8,381 nt of DNA from Clostridia bacterium (GTDB lineage: Bacteria > Bacillota_A > Clostridia > UMGS1883 > HGM11501): NCBI GenBank assembly GCA_017536285.1, contig JAFXHP010000099.1, positions 1 through 8,381 on the forward strand. Direction: 5' to 3'. Below the pieces are notes generated by a model. The model was not told the origin of the DNA, did not search any database, and saw nothing but the letters and a program-made list of their open reading frames with translations. This document shows, one piece after another, positions 1-5,639 of this stretch. The translations under genes were made by a program, and so were the position numbers. Numbering within the stretch: the stretch's first letter is position 1; each line of letters starts with the position of its first letter.

Positions 1-22
1 ATTTTTCGACTCAGAGAAGCAT

Positions 23-60
23 AAAAAATGCAGGTATACTGACGTATATCTGCATTTTTT
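23..60. terminator. Bidirectional hairpin terminator left of the ferredoxin gene
   Basis: The arms at 23-39 and 44-60 pair over 17 bp (A6-TGCAG...CTGCA-T6) with a single G-T wobble (34/49) and a TGAC loop at 40-43. The A-run on one side and T-run on the other give a U-tract on both strands, so it can end transcription either way. On the minus strand it is the first hairpin with a U-tract downstream of the ferredoxin stop. On the plus strand it could end a gene lying left of the window. No functional data; the call is from structure alone. Confidence 0.75.
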
Positions 61-106
61 TGCGCACTATCAGCGAAAAATAACAAGCCAAAACCGGTTT
101 CTCCCT

Positions 107-137
107 AAGGAGTACCGCCGAACGGCGGTGCTTTTTT
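107..137 (+). terminator. GC-rich rho-independent terminator, plus strand
   Basis: The stem 111-119 with 124-132 (AGTACCGCC / GGCGGTGCT, one T-G wobble) has a GAAC loop and runs into T-rich sequence at 132-137. The T-run lies only on the plus-strand 3' side, so it acts on rightward transcripts. No rightward gene is visible before it, so it probably serves a gene off the left edge or backs up the hairpin at 23-60. It also insulates the ferredoxin 3' end from read-through. Confidence 0.65.
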
Positions 138-149
138 ATTAAGAAAAAA

Positions 150-320
150 TTATTCTTCTACGATAGCCTCTACGGGGCACTGTTCTGCGCAAGCGCCACA
201 TTCAGCACAAGTTTCGGGATCGATTACATAGATACCGTCGCCTTCTGTGATAGCCTCAACGGGACACTGTCCTGCACAAGCACCGCAAGCGATGCAAGCA
301 TCAGTAATTTTGAAAGCCAT
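150..320 (-). CDS. 2[4Fe-4S] clostridial-type ferredoxin
   Basis: A 56-residue soluble electron carrier for low-potential redox reactions in anaerobes. Both cluster motifs are complete: C9-x2-C12-x2-C15-x3-C19-P and C38-x2-C41-x2-C44-x3-C48-P. The halves are near repeats (CGACAGQCPVEAI and CGACAEQCPVEAI, 29 residues apart), the classic duplicated fold. Each motif lends its last Cys to the other cluster in this family. The length matches clostridial ferredoxins of about 55 residues. The start ATG (318-320) follows a very strong Shine-Dalgarno (GGAGGAGGTG, 328-337) at 7 bases. It is monocistronic: its own promoter lies upstream, the next gene is divergent, and a terminator-like hairpin lies at 23-60. 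Redox partners (for example pyruvate:ferredoxin oxidoreductase or hydrogenase) cannot be told from the window. Family assignment is near certain. Confidence 0.96.
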   Translation of the reverse strand: MAFKITDACIACGACAGQCPVEAITEGDGIYVIDPETCAECGACAEQCPVEAIVEE

Positions 321-327
321 TATAGTA

Positions 328-337
328 CACCTCCTCC
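328..337 (-). promoter_or_regulatory. Strong Shine-Dalgarno of the ferredoxin gene
   Basis: The minus-strand sequence GGAGGAGGTG ends 7 bases before the ATG. It is an unusually long anti-16S match, fitting high expression of a small abundant protein. It lies directly beside the inverted repeat at 339-353. Confidence 0.85.
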
Positions 338-338
338 A

Positions 339-353
339 AAGGTCTAAGACCTT
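339..353. repeat. Perfect 7-bp inverted repeat in the ferredoxin 5' leader
   Basis: AAGGTCT (339-345) and AGACCTT (347-353) are perfect inverted arms around one base. From the promoter at 364-391 transcription should start near 357, so the repeat would fall at the very 5' end of the mRNA, just before the ribosome site. It could be a 5'-protective stem-loop or a DNA operator. Only the symmetry is seen; the role is inferred. Confidence 0.55.
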
Positions 354-363
354 ATTTCATTAC

Positions 364-391
364 ATTCTATCATATTTTTTAAAAAATACAA
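364..391 (-). promoter_or_regulatory. Sigma-A-type promoter of the ferredoxin gene
   Basis: On the minus strand, -35 TTGTAT (386-391) and -10 TAGAAT (364-369) are 16 bases apart. A TG one base upstream of the -10 (371-372) makes an extended -10. The spacer overlaps a perfect 16-bp A/T palindrome at 373-388. The predicted start near 357 gives a leader of about 37 bases. The -35 is weak (3 of 6) but the extended -10 compensates. Confidence 0.65.
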
Positions 392-451
392 GTCTTTTTT
401 AAATAGTTTTATAAAAATTTTGATAAAAGCGACAGCAAAATTAAAAAAATC

Positions 452-480
452 TTGTATTTATGGCATATTTCGGATATAAT
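452..480 (+). promoter_or_regulatory. Sigma-A-type promoter of the EIIC-dus-nagZ operon
   Basis: -35 TTGTAT (452-457) and a perfect -10 TATAAT (475-480) are separated by exactly 17 bases. Transcription should begin near 487, leaving a leader of about 75 bases before the ATG at 562. It is the only good rightward promoter seen before the operon. Confidence 0.75.
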
Positions 481-521
481 TTAAGAAAAAACTCATTGGA
501 CTCTTTAAGACAAAAATAACC

Positions 522-537
522 CCTCTTAAAAAAGAGG
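522..537 (+). promoter_or_regulatory. Small hairpin in the EIIC gene leader
   Basis: CCTCTT (522-527) and AAGAGG (532-537) form a perfect 6-bp stem with an AAAA loop, 10 bases before the ribosome site GAAAGGA (547-553). No U-tract follows, so it is not a simple terminator. It hides the GAGG next to an upstream in-frame ATG (538), which argues against that start. A regulatory role is possible but not shown. Confidence 0.4.
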
Positions 538-561
538 ATGAAAAAAGAAAGGATTTACATA

Positions 562-1635
562 ATGAAATTTTTAAAAAGGTTGTTTATTGACGGACTTTCC
601 GGAATGGCGTTGGGACTTTTTGCCACACTCATAATCGGAACAATCTTAAAGCAGATCGGTGCATACATTCCCGGCGTTATCGGACATTATTTTATAGTAA
701 TCGGGCAGGCTGCATCTATCCTTACCGGTGCAGGTATCGGAGTGGGTGTTGCAGTAAAACTGCAGAAAAAAGCACCTCTTTTGGTTGTGGGTGCTGCTGT
801 TGCCGGATTTGTAGGCTCTTATGCAAGAGCAATTATTAAAGGTACATTCTATTCGGGCGGAGCGATAAACCTTGGTGCTGTTGGAGAACCGCTCGGAGCT
901 TTTGTTGCGGCATATGTGGCAATTGAACTTGGTGGCCTGGTGTCAGGAAAAACACCGGTGGATATAATAGTAACTCCGCTTGTTTCAATTCTTTCGGGCT
1001 CTGCACTGGGAATTATACTCGGACCTCCCATTTCAGCTTTTATGCTGTGGCTCGGAAACCTTGTAAACATTAACGTGGCAGAATTTCCCATCACAGGCGG
1101 TATCATAGTTTCGGTACTTATGGGTATCTTCTTAACTCTTCCCATAAGCTCTGCGGCAATAGGCATAACCATGGGATTATCCGGCCTTGCGGCAGGTGCG
1201 GCAACGGTGGGTTGCTGTGCCAACATGATAGGATTTGCGGTTATAAGTTACCGTGAAAATAAAATGGGAGGACTCATTGCTCAGGGACTTGGTACAAGCA
1301 TGCTTCAGATGCCGAATATAGTCAAAAAGCCGATTATTTGGCTTCCGGTAATTCTTGCAAGTGCTATCCTGGGACCTATCTCAACATCCATCGGCATGAT
1401 TTCCAATCCCATGGGTTCCGGAATGGGAACAGCGGGACTGGTTGGCCCGATTCAGTCATTTTCAGCAATGACGGCAGTAAATGCTTCGGGATATGCGGCG
1501 TTTACTCCCCTTGTGGCAATTGCACTTATTATCCTTATGCACTTTATTTTGCCTGCAATTATATCTCTTTTCTTCTCGGAAGTGATGAGAAAAATAAAAC
1601 TCATTAAAAAGGGAGACATGAAACTTGATTTATAA
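562..1635 (+). CDS. PfoR/PTS-EIIC-like integral membrane protein
   Basis: A 357-residue, very hydrophobic protein with about nine or ten membrane segments and long Gly/Ala-rich helices. It resembles the PTS_EIIC_2 family, which includes the Clostridium perfringens PfoR protein. Visible features are the N-terminal FIDGLSGMALGLFATLIIGT, GEPLGAF (109-114), AGAATVGCCANMIGF (211-225), LGTSMLQMPN (243-252) and NPMGSGMGTAGLVGP (282-296). In sugar PTS, EIIC forms the membrane channel and needs IIA/IIB phosphoryl carriers; none is fused or adjacent here, so substrate and mode of transport are unknown. The start at 562 is chosen for GAAAGGA at 8 bases; an ATG 24 bases upstream is in frame but has no spaced ribosome site. 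It is first in an operon, its stop overlaps the dus start by 11 bases, and its C-terminus is short and basic. PfoR was named as a regulator of perfringolysin expression, but a regulatory role should not be assumed here. Confidence 0.8.
   Translation: MKFLKRLFIDGLSGMALGLFATLIIGTILKQIGAYIPGVIGHYFIVIGQAASILTGAGIGVGVAVKLQKKAPLLVVGAAVAGFVGSYARAIIKGTFYSGGAINLGAVGEPLGAFVAAYVAIELGGLVSGKTPVDIIVTPLVSILSGSALGIILGPPISAFMLWLGNLVNINVAEFPITGGIIVSVLMGIFLTLPISSAAIGITMGLSGLAAGAATVGCCANMIGFAVISYRENKMGGLIAQGLGTSMLQMPNIVKKPIIWLPVILASAILGPISTSIGMISNPMGSGMGTAGLVGPIQSFSAMTAVNASGYAAFTPLVAIALIILMHFILPAIISLFFSEVMRKIKLIKKGDMKLDL
1611..1615 (+). promoter_or_regulatory. Ribosome site that fixes the TTG start of dus
   Basis: GGGAG lies 9 bases before TTG at 1625. 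An ATG at 1618 is in the EIIC frame, not the dus frame, and an in-frame TGA at 1619-1621 blocks any earlier dus start. TTG is therefore the first possible initiator and keeps the family's N-terminal APMAG motif. Confidence 0.7.
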
Positions 1636-2557
1636 TAACCCGGTATATCTTGCACCCATGGCGGGTGTTGCCGATGAGGTTTTCAGAAAGATAGTATCGT
1701 CTTTCGGAAAGGCGATTCCTTTTACTGAAATGATAAGTGCCAAGGCAATGCACTATAACGACAGGAAAACCCTTGCTCTTCTTCCCGGAGAAGACGAAGG
1801 GAAAATGATAGTACAGCTATTTGGCCACGAACCGGAAATTTTGGCTGAAGCGGCAGATAAAGTTACACCCTATGCCACGGAAGTAAATATAAATATGGGA
1901 TGTCCCATGCCTAAAATTGAAGGAAACGGGGACGGTTGTGCTTTAATGAAAAATCCCACTCTTGCAGGTGAAATCGTAACGGCGGTAAAAAAGAAAGTCA
2001 GTCTTCCTGTAAGCGTTAAATTTCGCATGGGGATAGAGAGTGAAACCTCCCCTGAATTTGCAAAGGCAATGGAAAATGCCGGTGCCGATAAAATTTATAT
2101 TCACGGAAGAACCAAGGAACAGCTTTATTCGGGAAAGGCAAATCTTTCCGCCATAAGGCGTGTGAAGGAAAGCGTTAAAATTCCTGTGGTGGGAAACGGA
2201 GATATATTTTCTGCCCTTGATGCAGAAAATATGATAAAAGAAACTCTTGTGGATGAAATTATGGTTGGGAGAGGCTGTCTCGGAAACCCATTCTTATTCA
2301 GGGAAATCGACCATTATTTTACAACCGGTAATCTTTTGCCTGTTGCAACGGCAGGTGAAAGGATAGAAATTTGCAAACGCCACTTGCTCCTTGCCATGGA
2401 AAAGAAAGGCGAGGTAAGAGGTATTTTGGAATCAAGAAAACACCTTGCATGGTATTTAAAAACCATCAGAGGTGCGGCAAAAATAAGAAATGCTCTGTTT
2501 TCATCGGTAAATCCCGACGAGGTAATTTCAATGATTGACTCTCTTAAGGAGGAATAA
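1625..2557 (+). CDS. dus: tRNA-dihydrouridine synthase (DusB-like)
   Basis: A 310-residue FMN enzyme that reduces uridines in the tRNA D-loop to dihydrouridine using NADPH. The N-terminal TIM barrel carries APMAG (10-14), the active-site segment NINMGCP with catalytic Cys93, VKFRMG with Lys132, IHGRT with His160, GNGDI (190-194) and GRGCLGNP (216-222); the last three frame the FMN phosphate site. The C-terminal helical part has RKHLAWYLK (271-279) and GAAKIRNAL, typical of bacterial DusB-type proteins that grip tRNA. Length is slightly short of the usual 320-330 residues because the N-terminus begins almost at the barrel. It starts with TTG, overlaps the EIIC gene by 11 bases and ends one base before nagZ, so it is translationally coupled. 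In many bacteria dus genes sit with unrelated neighbours, so the context says little about its job. Family call is firm; the exact uridine position is not. Confidence 0.94.
   Translation: MIYNNPVYLAPMAGVADEVFRKIVSSFGKAIPFTEMISAKAMHYNDRKTLALLPGEDEGKMIVQLFGHEPEILAEAADKVTPYATEVNINMGCPMPKIEGNGDGCALMKNPTLAGEIVTAVKKKVSLPVSVKFRMGIESETSPEFAKAMENAGADKIYIHGRTKEQLYSGKANLSAIRRVKESVKIPVVGNGDIFSALDAENMIKETLVDEIMVGRGCLGNPFLFREIDHYFTTGNLLPVATAGERIEICKRHLLLAMEKKGEVRGILESRKHLAWYLKTIRGAAKIRNALFSSVNPDEVISMIDSLKEE
2546..2552 (+). promoter_or_regulatory. Ribosome site that decides the nagZ start
   Basis: AAGGAGG lies inside the last codons of dus and 6 bases before ATG 2559. A TTG at 2535 is in frame but would add eight residues without a ribosome site and would spoil the lipoprotein leader, so 2559 is preferred. 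Confidence 0.8.
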
Positions 2558-2558
2558 T

Positions 2559-3698
2559 ATGAAACGTATCATTGCTGCAATAATGGCTCTTCTCATCACG
2601 ATTCCGGGGTGTGGCGAACATGAGGAGACTATTGAGAGTGAGGTTAAAGAGCCGGATAAGGTTTGTCAGCTTATGGCAGAAATGACGCTTTCTGACAAAG
2701 TTTATCAATTGATGTTTGTAACTCCCGAAGCCATAACCGGAGTCGGAACGGTAATTCAGGCGGGAGAAGCTACAAAGAAGGCTCTTTCAGAGAAGCCTGT
2801 GGGCGGAATAATTTACTTTTCCGCAAATCTGAAAAATGCAACGCAAACGAAGGAAATGATTGAAAATACGCAAAGTTATTCAAAAATTCCTCTTTTTACG
2901 GGTGTTGACGAGGAGGGTGGAATAGTTTCGAGACTTGGAAGCAATCCTTCGATGGGGGTTACTTATCATCCTCCCATGCGGGAAATCGGGGACAGTAAAA
3001 ATCCTGAAAAGGCTTATGACGTCGGAAAGACATTGGGAAGCGAGCTTTCGTATCTCGGATTTAATGTGGATTTTGCTCCCGTTGCGGATGTTTTGGTAAA
3101 TTCGGGAAATTCCGTAATAGGAAACCGTTCCTTCGGAACAGAGCCTGAAAATGTGGCCACAATGGTTTTTGAGGAAGTAAAGGGAATGGAGGAAAACGGG
3201 GTTTCTGCAACACTTAAGCATTTCCCGGGACACGGAAGCACATATAGCGACAGTCATTCAGGCTATGCCGCAAGTACAAGGACTTTGGAGGAATTAAGGC
3301 AGGCTGAATTTATTCCGTTTGCCAAGGGCATTTCAGCAGGTGTTGACTTTATCATGGTGGCACATATTACAATGGTAAATGCCACAAAGGATAAGCTGCC
3401 TGCCACACTTTCTTCCGAAGTAGTAGAAGGAATGCTCAAAGGCGAGCTTGGCTATAAGGGAATTGTAATTACGGATGCAATGAACATGGGTGCGATTGCA
3501 AACCAATATACAACAGAGGAAGCAACGGTAAAGGCAATACTGGCAGGCTGTGACATGATTTTAATGCCCAAGGACCTGACAGTTGCCCATAACGCCATAA
3601 TCGCGGCAGTTGCTTCGGGCGAAATCACGGAAGAGCGAATAGACGAAAGCGTGAGAAAAATACTTTCATTAAAAATTGAAAAAGGTTTGATAAAATAA
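2559..3698 (+). CDS. nagZ: Beta-N-acetylhexosaminidase, GH3, NagZ-like lipoprotein
   Basis: A 379-residue glycoside hydrolase of family 3, expected to release terminal N-acetylglucosamine from muropeptides or chitin-type oligosaccharides. It has a short leader (basic MKR, hydrophobic 4-15) ending in IPGC with Cys18 as a likely lipid anchor, so it would sit outside the membrane, as Bacillus NagZ does. The Pro before Gly makes the lipobox atypical. Catalytic landmarks are intact: GVDEEGG (115-121), KHFPGHG (220-226), then D231-S-H233 for the Asp-His acid/base dyad, and VITDAMNMGA with nucleophile Asp306. There is only one catalytic TIM barrel and no C-terminal GH3 second domain, fitting NagZ rather than beta-glucosidases. 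It is the last gene of the operon, separated from dus by one base and followed at once by a terminator. A role in wall turnover is inferred from family, and the adjacent EIIC protein could import a released sugar. Confidence 0.9.
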   Translation: MKRIIAAIMALLITIPGCGEHEETIESEVKEPDKVCQLMAEMTLSDKVYQLMFVTPEAITGVGTVIQAGEATKKALSEKPVGGIIYFSANLKNATQTKEMIENTQSYSKIPLFTGVDEEGGIVSRLGSNPSMGVTYHPPMREIGDSKNPEKAYDVGKTLGSELSYLGFNVDFAPVADVLVNSGNSVIGNRSFGTEPENVATMVFEEVKGMEENGVSATLKHFPGHGSTYSDSHSGYAASTRTLEELRQAEFIPFAKGISAGVDFIMVAHITMVNATKDKLPATLSSEVVEGMLKGELGYKGIVITDAMNMGAIANQYTTEEATVKAILAGCDMILMPKDLTVAHNAIIAAVASGEITEERIDESVRKILSLKIEKGLIK

Positions 3699-3731
3699 AA
3701 AAGTGTAACGGCTTTGCCGTTACACTTTTTT
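3697..3731. terminator. Bidirectional terminator between convergent operons
   Basis: Perfect 16-bp stem: A6 plus GTGTAACGGC (3697-3712), loop TTT, then GCCGTTACAC plus T6 (3716-3731). It overlaps the last two bases of the nagZ stop codon and ends one base before the uxuB stop codon, so it fills the whole gap. U-tracts on both strands show it serves both the rightward nagZ operon and the leftward uxu operon. Confidence 0.92.
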
Positions 3732-3732
3732 G

Positions 3733-4587
3733 TTATACACCTGAGTATGCGGAGAAGCCGCCGTCAACGGGAATTACAATTCCCGATACAAAGCTTGATG
3801 CTTCGTAGGTTAAAAGGTATAATAAGGTTCCCGAAAGCTCGGATACATCGCCGAATCTTCCGAAGGGAGTCTGGGATAAAATCTTTTCGGAACGGGGCGT
3901 TAAGCTTCCGTCTTCCCTTAAGAGAAGTCCTCTGTTCTGATTGGTTAGGAAAAAGCCCGGTGCAATTGCATTTACTCTTATGCCAACCTTTGAAAAATGT
4001 ACTGAGAGCCACTGGGTGAAGTTTGAAACCGCAGCCTTGGCACCTGAATACGCAGGGATTTTTGTAAGGGGAGTAAAAGCGTTCATGGATGAAATGTTTA
4101 CGATGGTTGCTCTTTCGTTTCCGACCATATCCTTGGCAAAGACCTGGGTGGGAAGAAGTGTGCCTAAGAAGTTTAAGTTAAACACAAATTCGATTCCCGT
4201 GGGGTCTAAGTCAAAGAAGGAAACAAGGTCTTCCTTGTCCTCGTCGCCCATTTCGTAATACTCTGCCGAGGTTGTACCTCTGGGGTTGTTTCCGCCTGCA
4301 CCGTTTATTAAAATGTCAACCTTGCCGAAGGCGTCGTTTACAGCCTTCTTTGCTTCAAGAAGACTATTTTTATCAAGCACGTTGGCAGATAAGCCTATTG
4401 CACATCCGCCGTCTGAATTTATCTCGTCGGCAAGTGCCTTTGCCGCATCACCGTTTAAGTCAAGAACGGCAACCTTTGCTCCTGCCTTTGCCACGGTTTT
4501 TGCAAAGGATGAGCAGATAACGCCTGCACCGCCTGTGATAACCGCAACAGATGATGAAAGGTCTGTTTCAAAAGGTAATTTAGTCAT
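3733..4587 (-). CDS. uxuB: D-fructuronate reductase / D-mannonate oxidoreductase, SDR type
   Basis: A 284-residue cytosolic short-chain dehydrogenase expected to interconvert D-fructuronate and D-mannonate with NAD(P)H. The Rossmann nucleotide loop reads TGGAGVIC (18-25), the variant seen in UxuB-type SDRs rather than the classic TGxxxGxG. An NGAGGNNP segment (95-102) replaces NNAG. A long insertion at about 103-130 leads to FFDLDPTG and NLNFLGT with Asn139. The catalytic set is Ser167 (NISS), Tyr180 and Lys184 (YSGAK), then APG (209-211) and the C-terminal PVDGGFSAYSGV. The long insert and adjacency to uxuA make this the Bacillus-type uxuB, unrelated to the larger E. coli UxuB. The AAGAAGGAA ribosome site (4595-4603) overlaps the uxuA stop, and the gap is 14 bases. 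It is the last gene of the operon. Another sugar-acid SDR is the main alternative. Confidence 0.88.
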   Translation of the reverse strand: MTKLPFETDLSSSVAVITGGAGVICSSFAKTVAKAGAKVAVLDLNGDAAKALADEINSDGGCAIGLSANVLDKNSLLEAKKAVNDAFGKVDILINGAGGNNPRGTTSAEYYEMGDEDKEDLVSFFDLDPTGIEFVFNLNFLGTLLPTQVFAKDMVGNERATIVNISSMNAFTPLTKIPAYSGAKAAVSNFTQWLSVHFSKVGIRVNAIAPGFFLTNQNRGLLLREDGSLTPRSEKILSQTPFGRFGDVSELSGTLLYLLTYEASSFVSGIVIPVDGGFSAYSGV

Positions 4588-4601
4588 AATATCATTCCTT
4601 C

Positions 4602-5639
4602 TTATAAAGTTTTTTCAACGGCTTCAAATAAACCGGAAAGGTATGTGGAACCAAGGGCTCTGTCAAATAAGCCGTAGCCAAATCTGCCTTCCTCGCCCCA
4701 TATCATTCTGCCGTGGTCGGGCCTTACATAACCGTCCCACTTTTCTTCACAGTATGCTCTTACAATGCCGTAAATGTCAAGGGAGCCGCACTCCGTCTTG
4801 TGGGCGGTTTCGGTGAAATCGCACTCGTTTTCTCTCTTGATGTTTCTTATGTGGGCAAAGTGAATTCTGTCGGGGAAGGTGTGAATCATATCAATTATGT
4901 CGTTGGACTCAAGTACGCCAAGTGAGCCTGTGCAAAGGGTAAGGCCGTTGCAGGGCTTATCGTAAAGCTTTAAGAAGCGGATTAAGTTTTCCTTGTTGGT
5001 GATAACCCTCGGAAGTCCGAAAATGGGGAAGGGGGGATCATCGGGATGGATTGCCATATTTACTCCCGCTTCCTCTGCCGCAGGCATAACACCGTCTAAG
5101 AAATACTTAAGATTTGCCCATAAATCCTCCTCGGAAATATTTGCATAGGTGCGAAGGAGTGACTGCATCTCGTCCTTGGTGTAGGAGGAGTCCCAGCCGG
5201 GAAGGGATAAATCGCCCGTTAGGGGGTCCATGGCCATTGCGGTTTCGTGCACATAGGAAAGGGAATTTGAACCGTCGGGATTCAAATGCTTAAGCTCGGT
5301 TCTCGTCCAGTCGAAAACGGGCATAAAGTTGTAGCATACACAGTCAATTCCTGCCTCGCCTAAATTTCTTAAGGTTTCTGCATAGTTTTTTATGTAGTAG
5401 TCACGCTTGCCCGTACCCATCTTGATGTCCTCGTGAACGGGAACGCTTTCGATAACGGAAAGCTCTAAACCTTCCTTTTCAATATCCTCTTTAAGCTTTA
5501 AGATACGGTCTAAGGGCCACACCTCTCCAACGGGAATATCGTAAATTGCAGAAACAATGCCCGTAACATTGGGAATCTGCCTGATGTGGGACAGCGTAAC
5601 GGGATCGTCGTGGCCGTACCAGCGCATGGTCATTTTCAT
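4602..5639 (-). CDS. uxuA: Mannonate dehydratase
   Basis: A 345-residue TIM-barrel metalloenzyme (EC 4.2.1.8) that dehydrates D-mannonate to 2-keto-3-deoxygluconate in hexuronate catabolism. The N-terminus MKMTMRWYG is the family signature. Expected metal ligands, by analogy with the Streptococcus suis enzyme, are present: His198 (AIHPDDPP), Cys236 (LTLCTGSLG), His263 (FAHIRNI) and Asp308 of RPDHGRMIW. His309 and Tyr322 match the proposed acid/base residues. It lacks the insertion of the 394-residue E. coli form, as usual in Gram-positive bacteria. Its ATG overlaps the TGA of the gene before (ATGA, 4 bases), and AAAGGAGA (5647-5654) gives a ribosome site at 7 bases. With uxuB next, it forms a two-step fructuronate-to-KDG module. 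The start is well supported and no key residue is missing. Confidence 0.96.
   Translation of the reverse strand: MKMTMRWYGHDDPVTLSHIRQIPNVTGIVSAIYDIPVGEVWPLDRILKLKEDIEKEGLELSVIESVPVHEDIKMGTGKRDYYIKNYAETLRNLGEAGIDCVCYNFMPVFDWTRTELKHLNPDGSNSLSYVHETAMAMDPLTGDLSLPGWDSSYTKDEMQSLLRTYANISEEDLWANLKYFLDGVMPAAEEAGVNMAIHPDDPPFPIFGLPRVITNKENLIRFLKLYDKPCNGLTLCTGSLGVLESNDIIDMIHTFPDRIHFAHIRNIKRENECDFTETAHKTECGSLDIYGIVRAYCEEKWDGYVRPDHGRMIWGEEGRFGYGLFDRALGSTYLSGLFEAVEKTL

Noticed and set aside
107..137. GC-rich hairpin as the ferredoxin terminator
   Set aside because: On the minus strand no U-tract follows the stem; the T-run is on the plus-strand side. The hairpin at 23-60 fits better.
538..561. Upstream ATG start for the EIIC protein
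   Set aside because: It would add eight residues (MKKERIYI), but GAGG abuts it with no spacing and is paired in a hairpin. The ATG at 562 has a good ribosome site at normal spacing.
849..1226. Leftward open frame of 125 codons inside the EIIC gene
   Set aside because: Proline/alanine-rich composition is the antisense image of Gly/Ala membrane helices; no promoter or ribosome site was seen.
3733..4587. Generic 3-oxoacyl-ACP reductase or gluconate 5-dehydrogenase
   Set aside because: The TGGAGVIC loop, the NGAGGNNP segment, the FFDLDPTG insertion and adjacency to uxuA fit the UxuB-type SDR better.
4286..4816. Long rightward open frame of 176 codons across the uxuB/uxuA junction
   Set aside because: It is antisense to two well-supported enzymes, has no domain likeness or spaced ribosome site, and runs across their junction. 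It is a shadow of the codon pattern of the real genes.
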